Source: Flavobacteriales bacterium | Lineage (GTDB): Bacteria; Bacteroidota; Bacteroidia; Flavobacteriales_E; Vicingaceae | Assembly (NCBI GenBank): GCA_002401955.1 | Contig: NVUQ01000002.1 | Span: forward strand, 62,001-126,000 | Direction: 5' to 3' | Length of the DNA: 64,000 nucleotides | In this document: positions 45,701-54,269 of the stretch, piece by piece | Position numbering within the stretch: position 1 is the first letter of the stretch | Layout: the number at the start of each line of letters is the position of its first letter | Notes under the pieces: generated by a model | The model's database searches: none | The model's input: the letters and a program-made list of their open reading frames with translations, nothing else | Told to the model about the DNA's origin: nothing | Program-made: the position numbers and the translations under genes

Positions 45701-46404
45701 CATTCACACAATTAGGACCTTATTGTGAAGGAGATACCCCAGGAACTTTACCTACTACATCTAACAATGGTGCAATAGGAACTTGGGATGCAGCAATATC
45801 AACAGCAACATCAGGATCAACAACTTATAATTTCACTCCTTCTGGAGGGTGTTACATTTTGGCATCAATGGTGGTAGTAATTGATCCAGACCCAGTAGCT
45901 GGAGCAGCTTATATCCCTACTACAAATATTTGCCCTGGTGTTACTGTTCAGTTTGATGGGTCAATGTCGTTAGCTGCTACTGGTTATAGCTGGACATTCC
46001 CTCAAGGGAATCCATCATCAGCTTCATCTGGTATTGCTACTCCTGCAATTTCTTTTGGATTATCTGGTACGCATAACTTTACATTTACCGCTACTAATTT
46101 ATGTGGTACTGACACTTATAATGGTCAAATTACAGTTGATGTTTGTACAGCTATCAATACTGTCTCAAATGCAAACCTGATAAATATTTATCCAAATCCA
46201 GCAACTAATATCTTAAACATAACTGGATTATTAAATGTTGAAAATATCAGGTTATTGGATGTTACAGGAAAAGTAATCACTAGAATAAATGAGGTGCCAA
46301 GCAATAGCTTAACTATAGATTTAACTCATGTAAGTCAAGGCCTTTATTTCCTTCAAGTTAAAACGAATGGTAAGGTACAATCATTTAAAATTATTAAACA
46401 ATAA
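42757..46404 (+). CDS. T9SS-secreted metzincin metalloprotease (M43-like) with Ig-like repeats
   Basis: The 1215-residue protein has a signal peptide ending VFGQ. Its catalytic domain (about 105-360) carries HEIGHWLGLRH (272-282) and a Met-turn NFMDY (Met325), the set found in pappalysin-like M43 enzymes. A CARDB/CUB-like region (about 370-615) follows, then four near-identical 66-residue modules and one divergent module (about 715-1045), a PKD-like domain and a type A sorting signal. The modules contain TWSPALDNT and TFTPTGGQC. It is exported and probably degrades extracellular protein. The C-terminal half is shared with the next gene. Confidence 0.9.
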   Translation: MNKISFIIFSVFFSSFVFGQNSKQKPIQQDLRQNLLTEEYKELSSIAIDNAQRTPSGHIRCMTAESEKIKASLYPNYQTEQDFEAWINIKINEIKKNPNQAKKAARNIPVVVHVLYNNATQNVSMAQVQDQIRIMNEDFDATNADFSSVPAAFTSSVGSMDIQFCLAAVDPSGNPTNGVDRISVPVNSVSDSDIETNYGLNNMWDPTKYLNIFVGNISGGLLGKAVFPVGSGLAGMPGGGAPAYDGVMIGYTCFGSIGTAQAPYNLGRSASHEIGHWLGLRHIWGDSNCGNDFCNDTPTQQGSNFGCPNYPQTNCSSSNMFMNFMDYVDDVCMYTFSNDQKLRMDAVLSNSPQRVELLTSTACVPPNADDAGISTIISPTSTVCGITSFDPEVTLTNFGNNTISSVNIDYYIDANTPTTYNWTGTLAQAASVNVVLPTMSSSIGAHTFTATTDLPNGATDGNTANDGTTSNFTIANGTGITLTLNTDCWGYETYWKLDDATPSLIYSNGNAAIPPGGGQAATNAGAGALADQATITENWCLADGCYDFTIYDDWGDGLEGTAAGLGCTIDGDYTITEDGTGTVLASMIAVNFGNSETQNFCISSCTSSAGTMVTSPTLSLCGPGAQTATANGDENLDGTDVIEYYIHDNAGTTLGTVLGTNNTPVFSYGGAMVYGTTYYISAVVGNNNGSGNVDINDACLSVASGTPVVWNNPTTPTFTQVASICTGDALSALPTTSNNSYTGTWSPALDNTTTTLYTFTPAGGQCASTATMTITVNSTPSTPTFTAVAAICNGDALSALPTTSNNSYTGTWSPTLDNTSTTLYTFTPTGGQCATTTTMSITVNQPVAPAFTQVATICSGDALSALPTTSNNSYTGTWSPALDNTSTTLYTFTPTGGQCATTATMTITVNQPVTPAFTQVATICSGDALSALPTTSNNSYAGTWSPALDNTSTTLYTFTPTGGQCASTATMTITVNQPATPTFTQLGPYCEGDTPGTLPTTSNNGAIGTWDAAISTATSGSTTYNFTPSGGCYILASMVVVIDPDPVAGAAYIPTTNICPGVTVQFDGSMSLAATGYSWTFPQGNPSSASSGIATPAISFGLSGTHNFTFTATNLCGTDTYNGQITVDVCTAINTVSNANLINIYPNPATNILNITGLLNVENIRLLDVTGKVITRINEVPSNSLTIDLTHVSQGLYFLQVKTNGKVQSFKIIKQ
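44902..45892 (+). repeat. tandem 198-bp coding repeats in the metalloprotease gene
   Basis: Units of 198 bp (66 residues) repeat in frame. Copies starting near 45301 and 45499 are almost identical at the DNA level, which suggests recent duplication or conversion. The fifth unit (GPYCEGDTPGTLP type) is divergent and has a close relative in the neighbouring subtilase gene. Confidence 0.88.
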
Positions 46405-46426
46405 TAAATAGTTCTTAAAACATAAA

Positions 46427-46456
46427 TAAGAGACTTCGAATTTTCGAAGTCTCTTA
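46427..46456 (+). terminator. rho-independent terminator after the metalloprotease gene
   Basis: TAAGAGACTTCGAA (46427-46440) and TTCGAAGTCTCTTA (46443-46456) form a perfect 14-bp stem with T-rich flanks. It separates the two protease genes into independent units. Confidence 0.9.
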
Positions 46457-46664
46457 TTTAATTAATATTAACGCATGGCTTATACTCTTTTTTTTAAATC
46501 ATCGATATCAATGATGTCATTTCGAGTAATTCCCTATGTTATTTCACAACGAAGTATGAAAAAAAACGATTACATACTTTATTAATTACCCTTTACTCTC
46601 CTAAAAAAAACAATGCTTTTAAACGCTTCTAAATAAAACTTAACTATCTAACTAAACAACGATT

Positions 46665-49600
46665 ATGTCATTTCAACTAATAAAAAAAACGAACGCAATT
46701 CTTATTATTTCTATGTTATTAATTGGGAATTCTTTATTTTCTCAAACAGTTTATAACAACTATCAAGATGGAAAAATATGGTTTAAATTAAAAAAATCAC
46801 AAACGATTCATTTAACAGCATCTAAAACTAACGAAATAAAGGTTGATTTAAACAACCTAAAACTATCAACAATGCCCTATCTAAGAAGTGCTTTTACAGC
46901 ACATTCAGTAACTAGATTAGCTCAACCTTTTCCTAAGGCTTATGGTTCGGACGATTTATTAAAAACTTATTTAATAGAATTTGCAGATATAAATAATGTT
47001 GAAAATTTCATAAATGAACTAGAAAAATCTGGGGCTGTTGATTATGCTGAAAAAGTGCCTTTAGACAAGATTTCTTTAACGCCTAATGATCCATACTTTA
47101 ATTCTACTCAGATGTGGGGTTTATTTCAAGTTAATGCCCAACAAGCATGGAATGTTAGTACTGGTAGCTCTGCTATTGTTGTTGCTACTACAGATAATGC
47201 CATTGAAATTGCTCATCCTGATTTAGTTAATGTATTATGGGTTAACCCTGGAGAAATTCCTGGTAACGGAATAGATGATGATGGTAATGGTTATATTGAT
47301 GATATCAATGGTTTTGATGTTGGTGACAATGATAATGACCCTAGCCCTCCAAGTGCTGCTTTTGATCATGGAACACATGTAGCTGGAACTACAGGTGCTG
47401 AAAGTAATAATAATATAGGAGTAGCTTCTATTGGTTATGGTGTTAGTGTGATGGCTGTAAAGTCAACAAGAGATAATGCAGGTTCTACCTCAGTTACTAA
47501 CGGTTATGATGGTATATATTATGCTGCAGTAAGTGGTGCAGACATAATTAACTGCTCTTGGGGTGGTACTGGATTTTCTACAACAGGAAATAATATTGTA
47601 AATTTTGCTTGGAATAATGGTAGTATTGTCGTTGCTGCAGCGGGGAATGATGGTACAGATAATGATGCTACACCTCATTACCCTTCAAACTTCTCGAATG
47701 CAATAGCAGTAGCTTCATCAACAACCGGAGATGCTAAATCAGGATTTTCAAATTATGGTGCTAATTCTGTTGACATTACTGCTCCTGGAAGTAATATTGC
47801 AAGTACTGTTCCTTATGGAAATTACTCTTATATGAGTGGAACTTCTATGGCTTCGCCTATGGTTTCTGGTTTATTAGGTTTAATGAAATCACTCAATCCA
47901 ACAATGCCTAATGCAGATTTAATAAATTGCATGTACTCTACGGCTGATAATATTGATGGAGCTAATCCATCTTATGTTGGTGAATTAGGAAATGGAAGAA
48001 TTAATGCTTTTGCAGCAATGAATTGTGTTTCTGCAACATTAAACAGTCCTCCTGTAGCTGATTTTACGGCTAATTATACCACTATTAATGCAGGTGGAAC
48101 TATTACATTTACCGATCAATCAACTTATAACCCTGCTGGCTGGATTTGGAATTTCGACAATCAAGGTTTAGGAGGAGTAACCCCAGCTACTGCAAATAAT
48201 CAAGGACCTTACAATGTTACCTACAACAACCCTGGTGTTTATGAAGTTACCTTAACTGTTACGAATGCCTTTGGTAATGATACTGAAACTAAAACGGGAT
48301 ACATAACTGTTAATACAGCTGGTGCTTGTGAGATAATTAATCTCGATACAACAGGTGCTCCTTTTCATCTCGGATGGTCACCAGTATTATATAATGCAAC
48401 TAATGGAGGAAATCCATATGGATATGTTGCTGGAGTTAACGGGTATGATGATGTTGCAAAAGTTGATTATTTTAATGCGGCACAAACAAGTGGATTCAGT
48501 TATATGATTGGAACCTATCTATGGTTTGGAAATGCGTACACGGCTACTCCAACCAAAACAATAGATGTTAATGTTTATGATGGTACAGGCGGAACTGTAG
48601 GGGCAATTATTGCAACAAAAACCTTAGACATGACTTATGTTATGGCAAATACAAACGCACTAGATTATATTGAATTCGATAACGCTGTTACACTTCCTGC
48701 TTCAGGTGAAGTTTTTGTAGGAGTTGACATTAGTAATTTATCTTATGCAGCTGGAGATTCATTAGGGCTTGTAACTAACACTGCTGGAGAATCAACACCA
48801 AATACCGCATGGGAACAATGGAATGATTTAACATGGCATGATTATGCATCTGCATGGGGAATTAGTCTAAGTCATTATATTATGCCATGGCTAACAAATG
48901 ATACCACATCAATTTCATTATCTGCTTCTAGTACTTCATTGTGTGAAGGAGATATAGTAAATTACGATGCAACTGGTTCTACCTATGGTGATACTTTACT
49001 TTGGACTTATAGTGGAATAACACCTGTGAACTCTAATAATATAACCGACAATATTCTATATAATTCGGCAGGTTCATTTACAACCTATCTAGAAGTTGTA
49101 GGTGGTGGTTGTAGCCGTTACTTAATTGATTCGGTAACAATAACTGTTAATGCCGCACCTAGTATAACTATAACTGCTCCAAATGACACAATATGTCAAG
49201 GAAATTCTGTAACACTAACAGCAGCTGGTGGATCAAGTTATTTATGGTCTCTGGGCAGTCAAACAACTCCATCTATAATCGTTTCTCCTACAAGTACCAC
49301 AACTTACAATGTAGATGGAACAATGGCTGGATGTACAGGAAATGCTTCTAAGACTATTTACGTTGAATCTGCACCAACAGCTAATGCTGCATTTACTCCA
49401 GGAGGATCAGTATGTGTTGGTGATAATGTTAGTTTTGACGGAACCACTTCTACAGGGGCAGCTACTTATAATTGGAGTTTCCCTCAAGGGACTCCTTCTA
49501 TAGCTTCATCTACTAGCCCTTTACCTATTGTTAGTTTCGGTGCGGCTGGTACGCATAACTATTCATTACAAGTAATAAATTCTTGTGGGAATCATACCTA

Positions 49601-51731
49601 TAACGGAACTGTTACAATAGCCCCTCCTACTATTCCAACATTTACTCAGTTAGGGCCTTATTGTATTGGTGATGCTCCAGGAACTCTTCCTGTTACCTCT
49701 AACAATAGCTTTACGGGTACTTGGAATGCTGCTATTTCTACAGCAACTAATGGAACAATTACTTACACTTTTACTGCTGATGCAGGCCAATGCGCTGCTA
49801 ACACTACTATGGATGTAGTTGTAGACCCTAGCGTTACCCCTACTTTTACTCAAGTTGCTGCTATTTGTAATGGAGATGCACTATCTGCATTGCCTACAAC
49901 ATCTAATAATTCTATAACAGGAACTTGGTCTCCTGCTTTAGACAATACTACTACTACAACTTACATGTTTACTCCTGCTGCAGGGCAATGTGCGAATACA
50001 GAAATTATGGTTATTACTGTTAACCAACCTGTAACTCCTACATTTACTCAAGTATCACCAATATGTACTGGTGATGCATTATCTGCTTTGCCTACTACAT
50101 CTAATAATGGTTATACTGGAACTTGGTCTCCTGCTTTAGATAACACTACTACTACACTGTATACATTTACACCATCGGGTGGACAATGTGCCGCAACAGC
50201 AACTATGACTATTACTGTTAATAGTACGCCTGCAACCCCAACATTTACGCAAATACCTGCTATTTGTAGTGGTGATGCACTTACACTACCTACTACTTCT
50301 AATGATAGCTACACAGGTACTTGGTCACCAGCAGCAGATAACACTGCTACAACAATGTATACATTTACTCCTACTGCGGGGCAGTGTGCTACTACAACTA
50401 CAATGACGGTTACAGTTAATCAACCAGTAGCTCCAACATTTACTCAGGTAGCTGCTATATGTAGCGGTGATGCACTTTCTTTACCAACTACATCTAATAA
50501 TAGTTATGTTGGTACTTGGTCTCCAGTTATAGATAATACTAGTACTACACTATATACATTTACCCCTACTGCTGGGCAGTGTGCTACTACAGCTACAATG
50601 ACAGTTACCGTTAACCAGCCTGTTACACCTACATTTACTCAGGTTGCTGCTATTTGTTCAGGTGATGCTCTTTCAGCTTTGCCAACAACATCTAATAATA
50701 GCTACACAGGTACTTGGTCTCCAGCTTTAGATAATACAACTACAACCCTGTATACGTTTACTCCTACTGCAGGACAATGTGCTGGCACAACTACAATGAC
50801 CATTACTGTTAATCAGCCTACAACTCCTACGTTTACCCAAGTAGCTGCTATTTGTACTGGAGATGCACTTTCTGCATTACCTACTACGTCTAATAATTCT
50901 ATAACAGGAACTTGGTCTCCTGCTTTAGATAATACAACTACTACAACTTACATGTTTACTCCTACTGCAGGACAATGTGCAAGTACAGCTGTAATGGTTA
51001 TTACTGTTAACCAGCCAGTAGCTCCAACATTTACTCAATTAGGACCTTATTGTGTTGGTGATGTTCCAGGAACTTTACCTACTACATCTACCAATGGAGC
51101 AACAGGTACTTGGGATTTAACTATTTCTACTGCTAGTGTTGGTTCAATTACGTATACATATACTCCTAGTGGTGGTTGCTTTACAACAGCCACTATGGTT
51201 GTTGATGTTACAGGTTTGCCAGTTGCTAATTCAAGTTACACTCCAAACACTAACATTTGCCCTGGAACAACTGTTCTATTTGATGGTTCTACTTCAACTG
51301 GAGGTACTGGATATAGCTGGTCATTCCCGCAAGGTGCTGCTAACCCTACGAGTTCTGGGGTTGTTAATCCACCTGTAGTTTTTGGAACCTCTGGAACGCA
51401 TGATTATTATTTAACAGTAACCAACAATTGTGGTTCTGATACCGATACTAATCAAATTACAGTAGATATTTGTACGGCTGTTAATACTGTCTCAAATGTA
51501 AATCAGATAAATATTTACCCTAACCCAGTTAAAAATATTTTAAACGTTGTTGGATTAAACGATGTTAAAGAAATAGCATTGTTAGATGTTACTGGTAAAA
51601 GAGTATTTTATTCTAAACAGATTACAGACAATAACTTAATTATTGATTTAACCGATGTGAGTAAAGGAATGTACTTCTTACAAGTTCAAACTGAAAACAA
51701 CCTAGAATCATACAAAGTAATTAAGAATTAA
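46665..51731 (+). CDS. T9SS-secreted S8 subtilisin-like protease with PKD and Ig-like repeats
   Basis: The 1688-residue protein has a signal peptide ending NSLFSQ and a propeptide-like region (about 30-140). The S8 domain (about 150-455) has Asp177 (TTDNA), His235 (FDHGTHVAG) and Ser394 (SGTSMASP). PKD-like domains, a jelly-roll-like region and Ig-like modules follow. An array of eight ~66-residue modules occupies about 990-1515, six of core type between two divergent GPYC-type units. A PKD-like domain and a type A sorting signal end the protein. All catalytic residues are present, so it is probably an active exoprotease. Its C-terminal third parallels the upstream metalloprotease. Confidence 0.92.
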   Translation: MSFQLIKKTNAILIISMLLIGNSLFSQTVYNNYQDGKIWFKLKKSQTIHLTASKTNEIKVDLNNLKLSTMPYLRSAFTAHSVTRLAQPFPKAYGSDDLLKTYLIEFADINNVENFINELEKSGAVDYAEKVPLDKISLTPNDPYFNSTQMWGLFQVNAQQAWNVSTGSSAIVVATTDNAIEIAHPDLVNVLWVNPGEIPGNGIDDDGNGYIDDINGFDVGDNDNDPSPPSAAFDHGTHVAGTTGAESNNNIGVASIGYGVSVMAVKSTRDNAGSTSVTNGYDGIYYAAVSGADIINCSWGGTGFSTTGNNIVNFAWNNGSIVVAAAGNDGTDNDATPHYPSNFSNAIAVASSTTGDAKSGFSNYGANSVDITAPGSNIASTVPYGNYSYMSGTSMASPMVSGLLGLMKSLNPTMPNADLINCMYSTADNIDGANPSYVGELGNGRINAFAAMNCVSATLNSPPVADFTANYTTINAGGTITFTDQSTYNPAGWIWNFDNQGLGGVTPATANNQGPYNVTYNNPGVYEVTLTVTNAFGNDTETKTGYITVNTAGACEIINLDTTGAPFHLGWSPVLYNATNGGNPYGYVAGVNGYDDVAKVDYFNAAQTSGFSYMIGTYLWFGNAYTATPTKTIDVNVYDGTGGTVGAIIATKTLDMTYVMANTNALDYIEFDNAVTLPASGEVFVGVDISNLSYAAGDSLGLVTNTAGESTPNTAWEQWNDLTWHDYASAWGISLSHYIMPWLTNDTTSISLSASSTSLCEGDIVNYDATGSTYGDTLLWTYSGITPVNSNNITDNILYNSAGSFTTYLEVVGGGCSRYLIDSVTITVNAAPSITITAPNDTICQGNSVTLTAAGGSSYLWSLGSQTTPSIIVSPTSTTTYNVDGTMAGCTGNASKTIYVESAPTANAAFTPGGSVCVGDNVSFDGTTSTGAATYNWSFPQGTPSIASSTSPLPIVSFGAAGTHNYSLQVINSCGNHTYNGTVTIAPPTIPTFTQLGPYCIGDAPGTLPVTSNNSFTGTWNAAISTATNGTITYTFTADAGQCAANTTMDVVVDPSVTPTFTQVAAICNGDALSALPTTSNNSITGTWSPALDNTTTTTYMFTPAAGQCANTEIMVITVNQPVTPTFTQVSPICTGDALSALPTTSNNGYTGTWSPALDNTTTTLYTFTPSGGQCAATATMTITVNSTPATPTFTQIPAICSGDALTLPTTSNDSYTGTWSPAADNTATTMYTFTPTAGQCATTTTMTVTVNQPVAPTFTQVAAICSGDALSLPTTSNNSYVGTWSPVIDNTSTTLYTFTPTAGQCATTATMTVTVNQPVTPTFTQVAAICSGDALSALPTTSNNSYTGTWSPALDNTTTTLYTFTPTAGQCAGTTTMTITVNQPTTPTFTQVAAICTGDALSALPTTSNNSITGTWSPALDNTTTTTYMFTPTAGQCASTAVMVITVNQPVAPTFTQLGPYCVGDVPGTLPTTSTNGATGTWDLTISTASVGSITYTYTPSGGCFTTATMVVDVTGLPVANSSYTPNTNICPGTTVLFDGSTSTGGTGYSWSFPQGAANPTSSGVVNPPVVFGTSGTHDYYLTVTNNCGSDTDTNQITVDICTAVNTVSNVNQINIYPNPVKNILNVVGLNDVKEIALLDVTGKRVFYSKQITDNNLIIDLTDVSKGMYFLQVQTENNLESYKVIKN
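49634..51214 (+). repeat. tandem ~198-bp coding repeats in the subtilase gene
   Basis: Eight in-frame units are readable, homologous to those at 44902-45892. Two units are one residue pair shorter (DALTLPTTS and DALSLPTTS in place of DALSALPTTS), as expected from slippage or unequal exchange. The outer units are of the divergent GPYC type. Confidence 0.88.
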
Positions 51732-51747
51732 GAATTTATATAAACAC

Positions 51748-51780
51748 AAAAAAGGGTCTTCAAATTGAAGACCCTTTTTT
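51748..51780 (+). terminator. rho-independent terminator of the subtilase gene
   Basis: AAAAAAGGGTCTTCAA (51748-51763) pairs perfectly with TTGAAGACCCTTTTTT (51765-51780), giving a strong stem with a T run. Confidence 0.92.
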
Positions 51781-52109
51781 ATACCAATTTAATTTCAAAA
51801 CACCCAACAATGGTTTTTGTATAATGCCGATAGATAATCAAAGCCAGAGAATGAGAGTAACGAAATTATAGGGCATTTTGATTACAAATCGGTATTAGAA
51901 CACTTTACATCGTGTATTTATTAACGTTTATTTTTCATTTAAGATTTAATTCTAGAATTAAACTCTTTAGAGCTAACCTCAGAGGTGCTTTAGATATCAA
52001 ATTTTTACTATTAAGATTATTTGCTTAGTCCCTAAGAAATGAATGTAATCCAAAAATATTAGTTAAAGAGTTTTGTCTAAAAAGGTTCCCATATAAAGTT
52101 CAATTTAAA
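51781..52109. other. non-coding stretch after the subtilase terminator
   Basis: I see no gene here. Near 51796-51824 lies the partner of the short dispersed repeat at 12315-12343. The motif CCGATAGATAATCAAAGCC and the words CAAAATGCC/GGCATT near 51826-51881 may be remains of another repeat. Confidence 0.45.
51796..51824. repeat. short dispersed repeat (pairs with 12315-12343)
   Basis: CAAAACACCCAACAA followed by TTTTTGTATAA is the near reverse complement of the intergenic sequence at 12315-12343. Both copies lie outside genes. Confidence 0.5.
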
Positions 52110-52265
52110 TTATGATACAAAGTAACCCCCATAAAAATAGAGTTCTTCTTGTGGCCAACCTGTTCCGACTCCTAATTTTTGTCCAGAAGTTACAGTAAGC
52201 CTTGCTGAAGTTTGACTAATCCATTGTCCATAACTGAATATATTTAATGTAAAACTAGCAAACAA
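52110..52265 (-). pseudogene. orphan C-terminal coding remnant
   Basis: On the minus strand this 51-codon frame is open and ends in TAA. It reads like a beta-rich protein tail, with IFSYGQWISQTSARLTV and GVGTGWPQEEL. An in-frame stop lies three codons upstream of TTG 52263-52265, and no good start exists. It begins just after the methyltransferase stop, so it is probably the leftover 3' end of a deleted gene. A short real gene with a TTG start is the alternative. Confidence 0.4.
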
Positions 52266-52266
52266 T

Positions 52267-52881
52267 CTAGTTAGTTAGGATCTTTTTATTAAGATTATCT
52301 GCTTTAAGATGATAAATTGCTTGCTTAAAGAAAAATAATATTCGATTATACTTACTGTCAATTAGTTGATAATTAAATTTTAAAAAAGTATCCTTCCATA
52401 AAGTATCATTTTTATTCGTTCTTGGGCAAGGGGAATAACCTAAATTTACAACGGAATCTGTAACTAATGTTAAATATTTCTGAAACTTATTGTTGTAAAT
52501 ATCTTCATTAATAATAATTCTTTTTGCAACTCTTCCTACCTCCTTTAATATTTCTTCAGGATTTTCTGTATGGTGTAAAACAGAAAGCAATAAGGCTACA
52601 TCAAATTTTTTATCTTCAAAAGGCATCCTACTTCCATTATAAACGATTGGTTTTACAGTAGAATCGAACTCTTGACTAGCTATGTCTAAGGGTATTACTT
52701 TGTATCCTAGTTGCATAAGTTCCCATGAAACTAAACCATTTCCTGAACCAACATCTAAAATAGTATCACCCTCCTCAAGAAATTCTAAAAAAGGAGAAAT
52801 CTTATTTTTAACCCATTTCTTTCCCCATTTCTTAAAATAAATTTTCTTTAAAAATGTTTTGTTTAAAATATATAGTATCAT
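52267..52881 (-). CDS. class I SAM-dependent methyltransferase
   Basis: The 204-residue protein has a SAM-binding motif I ILDVGSGNGLVSWEL (about 42-56), an acidic loop after strand 2 (VIPLDIAS) and the motif FDVALLLSVLHHTENPEEIL, typical of Methyltransf_11-type enzymes. The C-terminal third is basic and unassigned. It is isolated between gene remnants, and the substrate is unknown. Confidence 0.85.
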   Translation of the reverse strand: MILYILNKTFLKKIYFKKWGKKWVKNKISPFLEFLEEGDTILDVGSGNGLVSWELMQLGYKVIPLDIASQEFDSTVKPIVYNGSRMPFEDKKFDVALLLSVLHHTENPEEILKEVGRVAKRIIINEDIYNNKFQKYLTLVTDSVVNLGYSPCPRTNKNDTLWKDTFLKFNYQLIDSKYNRILFFFKQAIYHLKADNLNKKILTN

Positions 52882-53092
52882 AATACCTAAATTAATAAAA
52901 AATCAGTTTTATTTAGAATAAATTTTGGTTCTGAACCCCATTTTCCTACCTGAAAATTCAGAATTCCAACAACTCAACCAAAAATAATAGTTGTTTTCAG
53001 TCTCAAAATTAAAGAAATAAGTAAGGTTTATGTATTTTATATATTTATTCATTTTAAAAATTTTACTTGTCCCTTAAAAAGGGTGTAATTAC

Positions 53093-53341
53093 TTAATAAC
53101 TCCAACTCGATTGTTTGGCAGTAATCTTCCCTAAATCAATCATTTTCTCAATGTCCTTTTTTTGAAACTTATCAATCTTTACGCTCAAGTCTCTTTGGGG
53201 GCGAATAATTTTAAATTTGATTCTTTTCTTTCCTGAGTGAACACCTCTTTTAATGATGTCAGATATTTTTGGAACTTGACAATTAATATCTTTCATTCTC
53301 GCAATATCATTGTTTACCGTTTCATTTACTACAATCTCCAT
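53093..53341 (-). CDS. doubtful small basic protein
   Basis: The frame continues to an ATG at 53362, but ATG 53341 gives 82 residues starting MEIVVNETVNND. It is rich in Lys, Ile and Asp, with KRGVHSGKKRIKFKIIRPQRD in the middle. I do not recognise it. It lies among remnants of other genes, so it may itself be a fragment. The coding call rests only on the open frame. Confidence 0.3.
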   Translation of the reverse strand: MEIVVNETVNNDIARMKDINCQVPKISDIIKRGVHSGKKRIKFKIIRPQRDLSVKIDKFQKKDIEKMIDLGKITAKQSSWSY

Positions 53342-53378
53342 AATTCGAGATGCCAGGTGCATCAGTTTACCAGTGTGA

Positions 53379-53564
53379 AAGTTCTTTTTGGATAGTGTTT
53401 GGACTCAATTAGAATTCAATAAAAATCCTCCATCATTAGAAGCGTTGTTTGACTTAAAGTACACAAAGAAATCAAGCTTCAATATTGTCAATGATAAAAC
53501 CGTTAAGATTAAGAAGGACATCTCTAACATTTACATTTGGGGCGTAAACTGTACTAAGAACTAA
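53379..53564 (+). pseudogene. truncated 3' end of a lost gene
   Basis: Just after a TGA at 53376-53378 a plus-strand frame of 61 codons is open to TAA 53562-53564. It reads as a normal protein tail (LEFNKNPPSLEALFDLKY, KTVKIKKDISNIYIWGV). It has no start codon of its own. Its stop lies one base before the ATG of the next lipoprotein gene, spacing that is typical of an operon. The 5' part of the gene appears to be deleted or frameshifted. Confidence 0.5.
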
Positions 53565-53565
53565 C

Positions 53566-54201
53566 ATGTATAAATTACTTACATATCTAATCATTTTGAT
53601 TACTTCTACTGGATGTTCGCTAAAACAACATACCCTTGTAGAAGGGGAAAGTTTTAACAATTTGGAAATTGGAACAACAAAAGAAAGTGACATCACAAAA
53701 AAATATGGCTGGAGGAAAAATAACTATGGTATTGCCCCAGGAACCTTCATGAATTACGAAGGTAAAAAGATAAGTTTTGGTGTTACTAGCGAAACTACTA
53801 ATGGTGTCTTACATCTGATAGGATTTAAACCCAAACGTTACAGAACGAAAACATTTGACGGTCTTAAACTGAACAATAACACAACTATAAATGATATAAT
53901 TACAGTTTATGGTACTCCTTCTTACAGGTATGCAGATGGCATTAATATAGAGAGGTATGATAACGGCTATTTATATAGCGTTGAATTTATTATAGATTAC
54001 CCAAAGAAAGGCATTATGTTTCTAATTGAACCAGAAGCAATTTATAAAAATCAAGATTCTCACTTGTTAGATGATTCAACACTGATAGCTAAAACGGTTG
54101 GAGTGGATTCAATATATTTTCAGCAAAGGATTTCCTATGTATACATCTATAGTGATTCATTAAGGAAAAGTGTAGGTAAGACAATTCGAGTCTATAATTA
54201 A
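53566..54201 (+). CDS. lipoprotein of unknown function
   Basis: The 211-residue protein has a lipoprotein signal ending ITSTGC (Cys17). The mature part has a repeated theme: FNNLEIGTTKESDITKKYGW and GLKLNNNTTINDIITVYGTP both look like the LxxGxxxxDVxxxYG unit of SmpA/BamE- or YjgM-type lipoproteins. It is otherwise unrecognised. The start lies 1 bp after the stop of the truncated upstream frame, so it was probably the second gene of an operon whose first gene is now broken. Confidence 0.72.
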   Translation: MYKLLTYLIILITSTGCSLKQHTLVEGESFNNLEIGTTKESDITKKYGWRKNNYGIAPGTFMNYEGKKISFGVTSETTNGVLHLIGFKPKRYRTKTFDGLKLNNNTTINDIITVYGTPSYRYADGINIERYDNGYLYSVEFIIDYPKKGIMFLIEPEAIYKNQDSHLLDDSTLIAKTVGVDSIYFQQRISYVYIYSDSLRKSVGKTIRVYN

Positions 54202-54269
54202 TATTTGAAACCAACTAATAACCTCCTCATCTTCCCCCACTCTAAGACTACCCTACATCACATAAAAAA

